Assembly (NCBI GenBank): GCA_002297865.1
Contig: DBKX01000269.1
Coordinates: forward strand, 1 to 5,083
DNA length: 5,083 nucleotides
From: Lachnoclostridium sp. UBA739
Lineage (GTDB): Bacteria > Bacillota_A > Clostridia > Lachnospirales > Lachnospiraceae
Direction: 5' to 3'
Shown in pieces: positions 1 through 5,083 of the stretch; the stretch's first letter is position 1, and each line of letters starts with the position of its first letter. A program made the position numbers and the translations under genes. The notes beneath the pieces were generated by a model. That model was not told where the DNA came from, did not search any database, and saw only the letters and a list, made by a program, of their open reading frames with translations.

Positions 1-1630
1 TTTGTGGGCAATAATATAACATTCCTGGATCAAACCTTGCACCACCACCTGAACATCCTTCCAAAAGAATATCAGGAAAGTCGGTATTGAACTTTTCTAA
101 CATTTCATATAATCCTAAAACATATCGATGAGACAATTCCCCTTGCCTATCAGAAGATAATGCACTACTTCCAAGATCACTCAAAGGTCTGTTCATATCC
201 CATTTTACATATGATATTGGGGCACTATTTAAAATGTTCTTCATCCGTTCATAAATAGTGTCTCTAATTTCTCTTCTTGAAAAGTCTAACACATATTGAT
301 TTCTAGCCAATCCAGCTTCTCTACCTTTAATTTGAATTGCCCAGTCTGGATGTTCACGATAAAGATCCGAGTCAGGTGAAATCATCTCTGGCTCAAACCA
401 TATTCCAAACTTCATACCTAATTTATTTACTTCTTCTACTAAGTATTTTAGGCCACCCTTTAATTTATCTTCGTTTATAAACCAGTCTCCCAACGCACAG
501 TCATCACTATTACGATTTCCAAACCATCCATCATCCATAACAAGCATTTCAATACCAAGCTTTGCTGCATCTTCTGCTATTTTTAAAAGTTTTTCTGTAT
601 TGAAGTCAAAGTATGTTGCTTCCCAGTTATTTATAAGAATTGGTCGTTTCATATCCTTATATTTACTTCGAATTAAATGTTTACGATAAAAATCATGATA
701 TGTATGTGTCATAGATCCAATACCTTCGTGCGAGAATACAGATATCACCTCTGGAGTTGTAAACTCTTCATGAGCCTGCAGTTTCCACTCAAAATTTTCT
801 GGATTGATTCCCATAACAAATCTAGTATTATGAAACTGTGTTCCTTCGACTTCAGCAAGAAAATTACCAGAATAAACAAAACTAAATCCATACACTTCTC
901 CACTATCTTGATTTGTTTCACGTGAAACAATCGCCATAAAAGGATGTTCCTGATGACTTGATTCTCCTCTGATAGAGCTCACCGAGTACTTTCCAAGATC
1001 TACATTTCTTCTCTGTATATGCCGTTCTCTTGCCCAAGAGCCATGTAACGTAATAACATCAAAATCCATTCCCTCAAAATCAACACAAGTAGATAATGCC
1101 TTTTCAATATAGCATATCTCATTACCAATGTTTCTTATCTTTACACTTCGTGCAATAACGTCCAATTCTTCAAATACCGTATATATTAAAATAACCTCGA
1201 TACCTATACAGTCATCACTACATACAATCTCTAATGTAGTGCAATCTTCACTACTCCCAAACGACGCTGGTAACCCCTCAAGTTTTGGTTTTCCTGCATA
1301 TATTTTATGTTTCTTATAGCTTAAATTACACGCTGAAGTGCCATCGTCCTTTCTTACCTTTAAGCATGACTCTCTGTAATCTCCCACTCCATGTGTAGAG
1401 TATTCAAAAGGAAAGTTGTCCATAAAAGAAATTCTTTCTCGATTATTAATGGATGGTATCAGTGGCTGCTCTCCTGTCTTTAATAAATAAGACATATCCT
1501 TATCACTAATGTATTTTCCATAGTAAATGTGCCCGATAAAACCATCTTCATCTACTATTCCTATCATATATGTACTACTTTTACTATCAAGTTTAAAAAC
1601 TCTACTTTTCTCTTCAAATGTTATTCCCAT
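1..1630 (-). CDS. Alpha-galactosidase, glycoside hydrolase family 36 (3' end beyond window)
   Basis: The enzyme hydrolyses terminal alpha-1,6-galactosides such as melibiose, raffinose or stachyose. No signal peptide is seen, so it is probably cytoplasmic. 543 codons are visible with no stop; relatives have about 720-740 residues, so roughly a quarter is missing at the left edge. Residues 1 to about 325 are the N-terminal beta-sandwich domain (GEVYGF and YSGNFLAEVEG near 245-265). The TIM barrel follows with NNWEATYFDF (334-343), MDDGWFG (365-371), LGDWF (380-384), FGIWFEPEM (408-416), the nucleophile motif KWDMNRP with Asp478, and EGCSGGGARFDPGM (524-537). Trp336, Asp366/367 and Asp478 fall at the same numbers as in Geobacillus AgaA (from memory), where the acid/base is Asp548; here that residue would lie just past the edge. 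The start at 1630 is supported by AGGAG seven bases upstream and by that numbering. It has its own promoter. A perfect parS lies inside at codons 234-239. Substrate preference cannot be read from sequence. Confidence 0.95.
   Translation of the reverse strand, partial: MGITFEEKSRVFKLDSKSSTYMIGIVDEDGFIGHIYYGKYISDKDMSYLLKTGEQPLIPSINNRERISFMDNFPFEYSTHGVGDYRESCLKVRKDDGTSACNLSYKKHKIYAGKPKLEGLPASFGSSEDCTTLEIVCSDDCIGIEVILIYTVFEELDVIARSVKIRNIGNEICYIEKALSTCVDFEGMDFDVITLHGSWARERHIQRRNVDLGKYSVSSIRGESSHQEHPFMAIVSRETNQDSGEVYGFSFVYSGNFLAEVEGTQFHNTRFVMGINPENFEWKLQAHEEFTTPEVISVFSHEGIGSMTHTYHDFYRKHLIRSKYKDMKRPILINNWEATYFDFNTEKLLKIAEDAAKLGIEMLVMDDGWFGNRNSDDCALGDWFINEDKLKGGLKYLVEEVNKLGMKFGIWFEPEMISPDSDLYREHPDWAIQIKGREAGLARNQYVLDFSRREIRDTIYERMKNILNSAPISYVKWDMNRPLSDLGSSALSSDRQGELSHRYVLGLYEMLEKFNTDFPDILLEGCSGGGARFDPGMLYYCPQ
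914..929. other. parS: parS centromere site inside the alpha-galactosidase gene
   Basis: The sequence TGTTTCACGTGAAACA is a perfect 16-bp palindrome identical to the Bacillus-type parS consensus; one further pair (913/930) extends it to 18 bp. In the family, ParB loads here and spreads along DNA as a CTP-dependent clamp, and SMC is recruited. On the minus strand it is read as codons for Val235-Ser-Arg-Glu-Thr239 of the alpha-galactosidase, in the variable stretch before GEVYGF, where the protein probably tolerates change. It is 3324 bp from the second site, which lies within parB. Binding is inferred from the exact match. Confidence 0.93.
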
Positions 1631-1637
1631 ATTTCTT

Positions 1638-1642
1638 CTCCT
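1638..1642 (-). promoter_or_regulatory. Ribosome binding site of the alpha-galactosidase gene
   Basis: AGGAG on the minus strand, followed by seven bases (AAGAAAT) and then the ATG at 1630. This strong site fixes the start of the alpha-galactosidase. Confidence 0.85.
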
Positions 1643-1698
1643 ATTAATCATATTTTCATAAATTTTAGGTTGTTTTAAGTTAATAATTATTTAATTTT

Positions 1699-1727
1699 AG
1701 TCTATCTTACTTAACATTAAAAGTCAA
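1699..1727 (-). promoter_or_regulatory. Predicted sigma-A-type promoter for the alpha-galactosidase gene
   Basis: The minus strand has TTGACT (1727-1722, five of six matches to the -35 consensus), exactly 17 bases, then TAGACT (1704-1699, four of six to the -10), with AT-rich DNA downstream. Transcription would begin near 1692 and give a leader of about 60 bases. It lies about 25 bases beyond the upstream operon's terminator, so the alpha-galactosidase appears to be a separate transcription unit. No clear catabolite-response (cre) element or operator palindrome is visible between promoter and gene; a 10-bp AT palindrome near 1683-1692 is too simple to call. Prediction only. Confidence 0.65.
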
Positions 1728-1751
1728 TAGCATATCATTTGGGATATAACG

Positions 1752-1820
1752 AAAAAAACGTGAAACTCTGTGAAACCAATACTAATAAATACTCATTTCA
1801 CATCATTTTCACGTCTTTTT
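1752..1820 (-). terminator. Rho-independent terminator of the par/HD-GYP operon
   Basis: It begins 14 bases after the HD-GYP stop. Read on the minus strand, ACGTGAAA (1814-1807) pairs with TTTCACGT (1765-1758), and TGTGAAA (1802-1796) pairs with TTTCACA (1775-1769), with a small internal loop between the stems and a 20-base apical loop (1795-1776). Seven T follow at 1758-1752, and five outer A:T pairs (1820-1816 with 1756-1752) lengthen the stem. The stem is AT-rich, so its strength is uncertain. Near-symmetry and the CTTTTT at 1815-1820 could let it work weakly in the other direction. The arms carry words that resemble parS half-sites. Confidence 0.72.
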
Positions 1821-1833
1821 ACAATTCTAAATA

Positions 1834-2895
1834 TTAATCAGTTAACTCTTCAATAAATAATGATAACTCTTCTAATAAATTCTTTTCGATAGGCTTTTCT
1901 AAAGTTCTTCCATCCTTATCTTGCATGATTCGTATTACAGGTCTTGTTGGAAAGTTTACATTCTGTCTTACAACTATTCCAATATCTCCTTGATTGGTTA
2001 TAATTCTTATTCCATTAGGATACCTTGCAACTGATGCACTAAATGCTTCTACTACATTAGGATCAAACATTTTATTTTTCTGCGTTATAATAAACTCTAC
2101 TGCCTCATGACTTTTTATCGTTTTATTAACATTATTATAAAGCGCTTTGTCAAATTCATTGCATATGGTCACCACTTTAGTTTCAATATCAATCTCATTA
2201 CCCGCTAGTTTTAAAGGATAACCTGTTCCATCAAAAAACTCATGGTGAGACAGAATAATGTTTTTTGCCTTTTTACTTAACCATGTCTCATTTTCAACCT
2301 CTGTATATCCATATACAACATGCTTTTTTATTAATTTTTCATTTATACTCAAGAAGTCATGAATCGTGTCATTTGTTCCTGGATTCTCTAAATACATATA
2401 ACCTATATCATGAAGTAAAGTTCCAATTGCAATATCCTCAATTTGATTTTTATTTAGACCAAGTTTTAATGCAACTAGTACGGATAAAGCGCATACATTT
2501 AAGCTATGAGAATAAACTGTTTCATGTTTTTGGCGCACACTTTCAACGCTATAAAGCACATTTGGCTCCTTCAACACTTCAAATATTACCTTATTAGCCA
2601 CGGATGTTAATTCCTTCAATTCCACGTCTCCGCAATAAGAGTATCTTTCATATACGCTTTCAACTGTTTCTTCACATTTTTGCTTAATTCGTGCTTCTAT
2701 CGTTCGTTGTTCTGAAGATTCTCTTGAGAATCCATCCTCTATGTACACATAATCGACATTTAACTGCTTTAATCTTTCAATATATTCTTTTTTTAAGACC
2801 ATGCCGGATACCATTAAAATGGTATCCGTACTTCCATAAATATCTCTTGCTAAAATTTCATTTCCTTTAATCGCATTTATTGACTTTCTCTTCAT
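1834..2895 (-). CDS. HD-GYP domain protein with altered signature residues
   Basis: This is a 353-residue soluble protein. Residues 1 to about 55 resemble the small N-terminal domain found in many HD-GYP proteins (ILARDIYGS, KEYIERLKQLNVDYVYIED). The HD-GYP domain spans about 110-290: His130 in YSHSLNV, LLHDIGYMYL with His162/Asp163, His192, HHEFFDGTGYP (217-227), and MFDPNVVEAF (276-285). A small C-terminal domain follows (GDIGIVVRQN). HD-GYP proteins are usually c-di-GMP phosphodiesterases that use two or three metal ions. Two expected residues differ: HDIGK reads HDIGY (Tyr166), and the Asp of the VADxFDAL motif, normally a metal ligand, reads Asn246 (ICNEFDKAL). Activity may be reduced, changed or lost. 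The gene is last in the par cluster, 18 bp after the DUF4446 stop, with an imperfect ribosome site (AGTAGGG, six bases before ATG) and a terminator behind it. A 24-bp palindrome covers codons 23-30. The fold is certain; the reaction is not. Confidence 0.92.
   Translation of the reverse strand: MKRKSINAIKGNEILARDIYGSTDTILMVSGMVLKKEYIERLKQLNVDYVYIEDGFSRESSEQRTIEARIKQKCEETVESVYERYSYCGDVELKELTSVANKVIFEVLKEPNVLYSVESVRQKHETVYSHSLNVCALSVLVALKLGLNKNQIEDIAIGTLLHDIGYMYLENPGTNDTIHDFLSINEKLIKKHVVYGYTEVENETWLSKKAKNIILSHHEFFDGTGYPLKLAGNEIDIETKVVTICNEFDKALYNNVNKTIKSHEAVEFIITQKNKMFDPNVVEAFSASVARYPNGIRIITNQGDIGIVVRQNVNFPTRPVIRIMQDKDGRTLEKPIEKNLLEELSLFIEELTD
2805..2828. repeat. Near-perfect 24-bp palindrome inside the HD-GYP gene
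   Basis: The arm CGGATACCATT (2805-2815) and its exact reverse complement AATGGTATCCG (2818-2828) are separated by two bases. The palindrome covers codons 23-30 of the HD-GYP gene, about 68 bases after the ATG. No T-run follows on either strand, so it is not an intrinsic terminator. It could form an mRNA hairpin early in the gene, or be a site for a dimeric DNA-binding protein, or be chance within coding constraint. It does not match parS. Confidence 0.8.
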
Positions 2896-2913
2896 TAATA
2901 ACCCTACTTCTAT

Positions 2914-3426
2914 TTACTCCATAAAATTAGTACTATTGATTGCTTCATCCAGTGTCTTCTTTTCCTCTTCAGACAATGTAATGAAAGACTTACCATCAAT
3001 AATTTCCTTCACATAAGTAAAGCATCCTTCTCTGCTACTATGCATTGAATTCAAAATAAAACCATTGTTTTCTTCGTTGAGTAGTGCTAAAACAAAGCTT
3101 AGCTTTCCTCCCATTTCTTTGAAGGCATCATATTTTAAAATAGCACTCTTTTTATAAACGGTAAGCAGTGTCTCATCTATTTTGTCTACTCTTTCCTGAA
3201 CAGAAGCAATACTTTCCTTAATGCCTTCAAATTGGTCTAATCTTTCTTTTACAATTCCTTCAAGACTCTTTGCATCAGAGCCCTCCATAAATTTAGCTAG
3301 ACGCTTTTTTTGTCTTGATATTTTTATGCCTTGTACAATCTGGATTATTAACAGAAGTACAATAACTCCTGCCATTCCAAGTATGACATAATCAGTACTT
3401 ATTCCAAGCTGATCTAGAATATTCAT
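2914..3426 (-). CDS. DUF4446 family protein, single N-terminal membrane anchor
   Basis: This 170-residue protein has unknown function. Residues 13-32 (YVILGMAGVIVLLLIIQIVQ) form one membrane-spanning segment, followed by a basic stretch (KISRQKKRLAK, 35-45), which predicts a cytoplasmic C-terminal part. Residues about 52-95 are charged and helical with coiled-coil character (ERLDQFEGIKESIASVQERVDKI). The conserved core lies at 98-164: KYDAFKEMGGKLSF (98-111), LLNEENNGFILNSMHSSREGC (115-135), and LSEEEKKTLDEAI (151-163). I recognise this pattern as DUF4446, a Firmicutes family often found next to parB. The start is fixed by AGGAG at 3439-3435, eight bases before the ATG, overlapping the end of parB. 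The gap to parB is 13 bp. Position in the operon suggests a link to chromosome partition or to the membrane, but no activity can be read from sequence. Confidence 0.88.
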   Translation of the reverse strand: MNILDQLGISTDYVILGMAGVIVLLLIIQIVQGIKISRQKKRLAKFMEGSDAKSLEGIVKERLDQFEGIKESIASVQERVDKIDETLLTVYKKSAILKYDAFKEMGGKLSFVLALLNEENNGFILNSMHSSREGCFTYVKEIIDGKSFITLSEEEKKTLDEAINSTNFME

Positions 3427-3439
3427 TGCCCTATCTCCT

Positions 3440-4351
3440 CTACCTCTTAGATAATAATATTTCTGTTAATCGTTCTAAATCTTCTTGAGAATAGTATTCC
3501 ATTGTAATGAGACCTTTATTTTTATTCTTTTTTGCTATCATTACCTTTGTCCCCAATGCCTCCGTCATTTTATCCTCAAGTTCTTTTAAAACTAATTTTT
3601 CTACCTTCTTCTTATCGTTATTACTATCTACTTTCTTCTCTGGTTCTGTCTTCTTTTGCTTTTGTGTGTTCTTAACCAGTTTTTCTGTATCGCGCACGCT
3701 AAGTTTTTGGTCCAATACTTGCATGGCCAACTCATCTTGTGCCTTTCGGTCCGGTATGCCCAATAGTGCTCTAGCATGTCCACTAGTAATCAATTCATCT
3801 ATGAGCATTTGTTGAACATTTTCTCCAAGCTTTAATAATCTCAGTGAGTTAGTAATTGCAACCCTACTTTTGGAAACTCTGTCTGCTACCTCATCTTGTT
3901 TCAACTCAAATTCTTCTATAAGTTTCTTATATGCATAAGCCTCTTCAATTGGATTTAAATCTTCACGCTGTATATTTTCAATAAGTGCTATTTCAAGAAC
4001 CTCTCGCTCACTATAATTTTTAATAATTGCTGGCACCCTTTTTAACCCAGCAATACGTGCCGCTCTCCATCTTCGCTCTCCTGCTACAATTTCAAATATT
4101 TCATTTCTTTTTTGTAGTATTAATGGCTGAACAATTCCATATTGTTTAATTGACTCTGCCAGCTCAAGTAAACTATCTTCATCAAACCTTCTTCTTGGCT
4201 GCTCTCTATTTGGTTCTATTTCATTGATATTTACGAATGTTTCACGTGAAACATCATCTATCTTTATTGCTTCCTGTTTTACCTTTTCCCTCTTGGCAGG
4301 AATCATTGAGTCTAAGCCTTTTCCCAATCCATGTTTATTCTTAACTGTCAT
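3440..4351 (-). CDS. parB: Chromosome partitioning protein ParB (Spo0J), parS-binding CTPase clamp
   Basis: The protein binds parS, hydrolyses CTP, slides along DNA as a clamp and works with ParA and SMC in origin segregation. It has 303 residues, normal for chromosomal ParB. The basic N-terminal tail with GLGKGLDSMIP (8-18) matches the family's ParA-stimulating peptide. The CTP-binding domain carries ESIKQYGIVQPLIL (66-79), GERRWRAAR (91-99) and ENIQREDLNPIEEA (125-138). The helix-turn-helix part (about 150-175; LKQDEVADRVSKSRVAITNSL) reads parS. A lysine-rich linker (about 228-252) leads to the C-terminal dimerisation domain (253-303). The ATG overlaps the parA stop by one base (TAATG), with AGAGG seven bases upstream inside parA, pointing to translational coupling. 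A perfect parS lies within the gene at codons 33-39, as in Bacillus spo0J. Confidence 0.97.
   Translation of the reverse strand: MTVKNKHGLGKGLDSMIPAKREKVKQEAIKIDDVSRETFVNINEIEPNREQPRRRFDEDSLLELAESIKQYGIVQPLILQKRNEIFEIVAGERRWRAARIAGLKRVPAIIKNYSEREVLEIALIENIQREDLNPIEEAYAYKKLIEEFELKQDEVADRVSKSRVAITNSLRLLKLGENVQQMLIDELITSGHARALLGIPDRKAQDELAMQVLDQKLSVRDTEKLVKNTQKQKKTEPEKKVDSNNDKKKVEKLVLKELEDKMTEALGTKVMIAKKNKNKGLITMEYYSQEDLERLTEILLSKR
4238..4253. other. parS: parS centromere site inside parB
   Basis: TGTTTCACGTGAAACA, a perfect 16-bp palindrome that extends to 18 bp with the A/T pair at 4237/4254. It is identical to the site at 914-929. On the minus strand it encodes Val34-Ser-Arg-Glu-Thr38, between the ParA-contacting tail and the CTP-binding domain of ParB. 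A parS inside the parB gene is known in Bacillus subtilis spo0J, so this one is expected. Occupancy by ParB could also affect transcription of the operon, which is inference. Confidence 0.95.
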
Positions 4352-5083
4352 TAGGAATCCTCTCTTTCCATTACTTCATTAGCCAGTTCCCTATACGCCT
4401 CAGCACCAGCTGACTTTGGTTCATATACATTAATTGGTATTCCATGACTTGGTGCTTCTGCAAGACGAACATTTCTTGGAATAATTGCTTTATAGATATT
4501 TTGATGTAAGTTTTCTTTTACGTTTTCTACAACCTGTAAGGATAAATTAGTTCTAGCATCATACATTGTAAAAACGACTCCCTCAATTTCTAATTCAGGG
4601 TTTAATCTTTCTTTTACTAAATTAATAGTATGTATGAGCTGAGATAATCCCTCTAGCGCATAATACTCACATTGTATTGGAACTAAAATCGTATTTGCAG
4701 TAGTCATAGCATTAACTGTCAGAATATTTAGAGATGGAGGACAGTCGATAATTACGTAATCAAACTTGTCCTTAACTTTATCAATTTCCTTTTTAAGAAT
4801 ATATTCTTTTTCATCAATATCAATTAATTCAATTTCTGCCCCTGCCAGGTTCACGTTAGATGGAATAATTGAGAGTTTTTCATAGATATTCTCAATCATA
4901 CATTCCTCAAGTAAACACTCACCTACCATAAGTTCATATACTGTACTTTCAGTATTATATTTATCAATACCAAACCCACTTGTAGTATTACCCTGAGGAT
5001 CTATATCAATGACAAGTACCCGCTGCCCTTTTTCAGCTAGACAAGCAGATAAATTAATAGCTGTTGTTGTTTTACCAACTCCA
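4351..5083 (-). CDS. parA: Chromosome partitioning ATPase ParA (Soj), start beyond window
   Basis: This deviant-Walker ATPase dimerises on ATP, binds DNA non-specifically and is released by ParB; in Bacillus, Soj also acts on DnaA. 243 residues are visible and the frame stays open to the right edge. The first full codons read GVGKTTTAINLSA, the middle of the P-loop, so about 12 N-terminal residues (family form ...QKG) are missing, giving about 255 in total, as in Soj. With that offset: Walker A around Gly13-Thr19, DIDPQGNTTSG (38-48), Walker B DYVIIDCPPSLN with Asp125, VPIQCEYYALEGLSQL near 146-161, and PRNVRLAEAPSHGIP near 214-228, the region with DNA-binding arginines. The ATG at 4929 (MVGECLLEE) is internal: taking it as the start would remove the whole nucleotide-binding loop. 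The stop overlaps the parB start by one base. Confidence 0.96.
   Translation of the reverse strand, partial: GVGKTTTAINLSACLAEKGQRVLVIDIDPQGNTTSGFGIDKYNTESTVYELMVGECLLEECMIENIYEKLSIIPSNVNLAGAEIELIDIDEKEYILKKEIDKVKDKFDYVIIDCPPSLNILTVNAMTTANTILVPIQCEYYALEGLSQLIHTINLVKERLNPELEIEGVVFTMYDARTNLSLQVVENVKENLHQNIYKAIIPRNVRLAEAPSHGIPINVYEPKSAGAEAYRELANEVMEREDS

Noticed and set aside
677..925. Plus-strand 82-codon open frame
   Set aside because: Antisense to the alpha-galactosidase, with no ribosome site and no recognisable protein pattern.
745..930. Minus-strand 61-codon open frame beginning MFHVKQ
   Set aside because: It lies inside the alpha-galactosidase gene in another frame. Its first codons are simply the parS palindrome read in the FHVK frame; no ribosome site or domain supports it.
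1216..1241. Inverted repeat CACTACAT / ATGTAGTG in the alpha-galactosidase gene
   Set aside because: Arms are only eight bases with a ten-base loop, no T-run, and within coding sequence; compatible with chance.
1128..1319. Plus-strand 63-codon open frame
   Set aside because: Antisense shadow of the alpha-galactosidase N-terminal domain, with no supporting signals.
2135..2152. TTGACA followed by TATAAT on the minus strand in the HD-GYP gene
   Set aside because: The two boxes are only about eight bases apart, too close for a promoter, and no gene start follows.
2265..2597. Plus-strand 110-codon open frame
   Set aside because: Antisense to the well-supported HD-GYP domain; its composition is that of a shadow frame.
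3507..3815. Plus-strand 102-codon open frame rich in Phe and Ser
   Set aside because: Antisense to the lysine/glutamate-rich linker of ParB; the Phe/Ser richness is the complement of AAG/GAA codons.
4843..4858. Possible third parS (AGGTTCACGTTAGATG)
   Set aside because: Only about 10 of 16 positions match and the palindrome is broken; it is explained by codons for NVNLAG in ParA.
4927..4929. ATG at 4929 as the start of ParA
   Set aside because: The frame is open upstream to the window edge and encodes GVGKTTT and DIDPQGNTTSG, which are essential parts of ParA.

Overview
The window looks like an AT-rich chromosomal segment from a low-GC Firmicute, most likely class Clostridia and probably Lachnospiraceae-like. 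That placement rests on base composition, AGGAG-type ribosome sites, a Soj/Spo0J-type ParAB pair with Bacillus-type parS sites, and a GH36 alpha-galactosidase whose residue numbering matches the Geobacillus AgaA enzyme. The species is not determined. All five protein genes are on the minus strand, so transcription runs from right to left.

Right part (5083 to 1834): a compact gene cluster reading parA (start beyond the right edge), parB (overlapping parA by one base as TAATG), a membrane-anchored DUF4446 protein (13-bp gap) and an HD-GYP domain protein (18-bp gap). It is closed by a hairpin and T-run terminator just after the HD-GYP stop. No promoter was seen inside the cluster, so it is probably one operon. 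ParA is the DNA-binding ATPase, ParB the CTP-dependent parS clamp, and the 16-bp parS sites are the loading points; together they segregate the chromosome origin region. This implies that oriC is near, probably beyond the right edge. The roles of DUF4446 and of the HD-GYP protein in this setting are not established.

Left part (1740 to 1): a separately promoted GH36 alpha-galactosidase gene, cut off by the left edge after 543 codons, just before the expected acid/base region. Its promoter (TTGACT-17-TAGACT) lies directly after the operon terminator.

The points most worth a second look are these. Two perfect parS sites lie 3.3 kb apart, one inside parB and one inside the sugar-hydrolase gene, both read in the frame that encodes VSRET. 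The terminator arms are built from parS-half-site-like words. The HD-GYP protein of the par operon has replaced two signature residues (Lys to Tyr, Asp to Asn). A near-perfect 24-bp palindrome sits in the first 100 bases of the HD-GYP gene. I see no mobile element, RNA gene or CRISPR array, and no gene-free stretch longer than about 200 bp.
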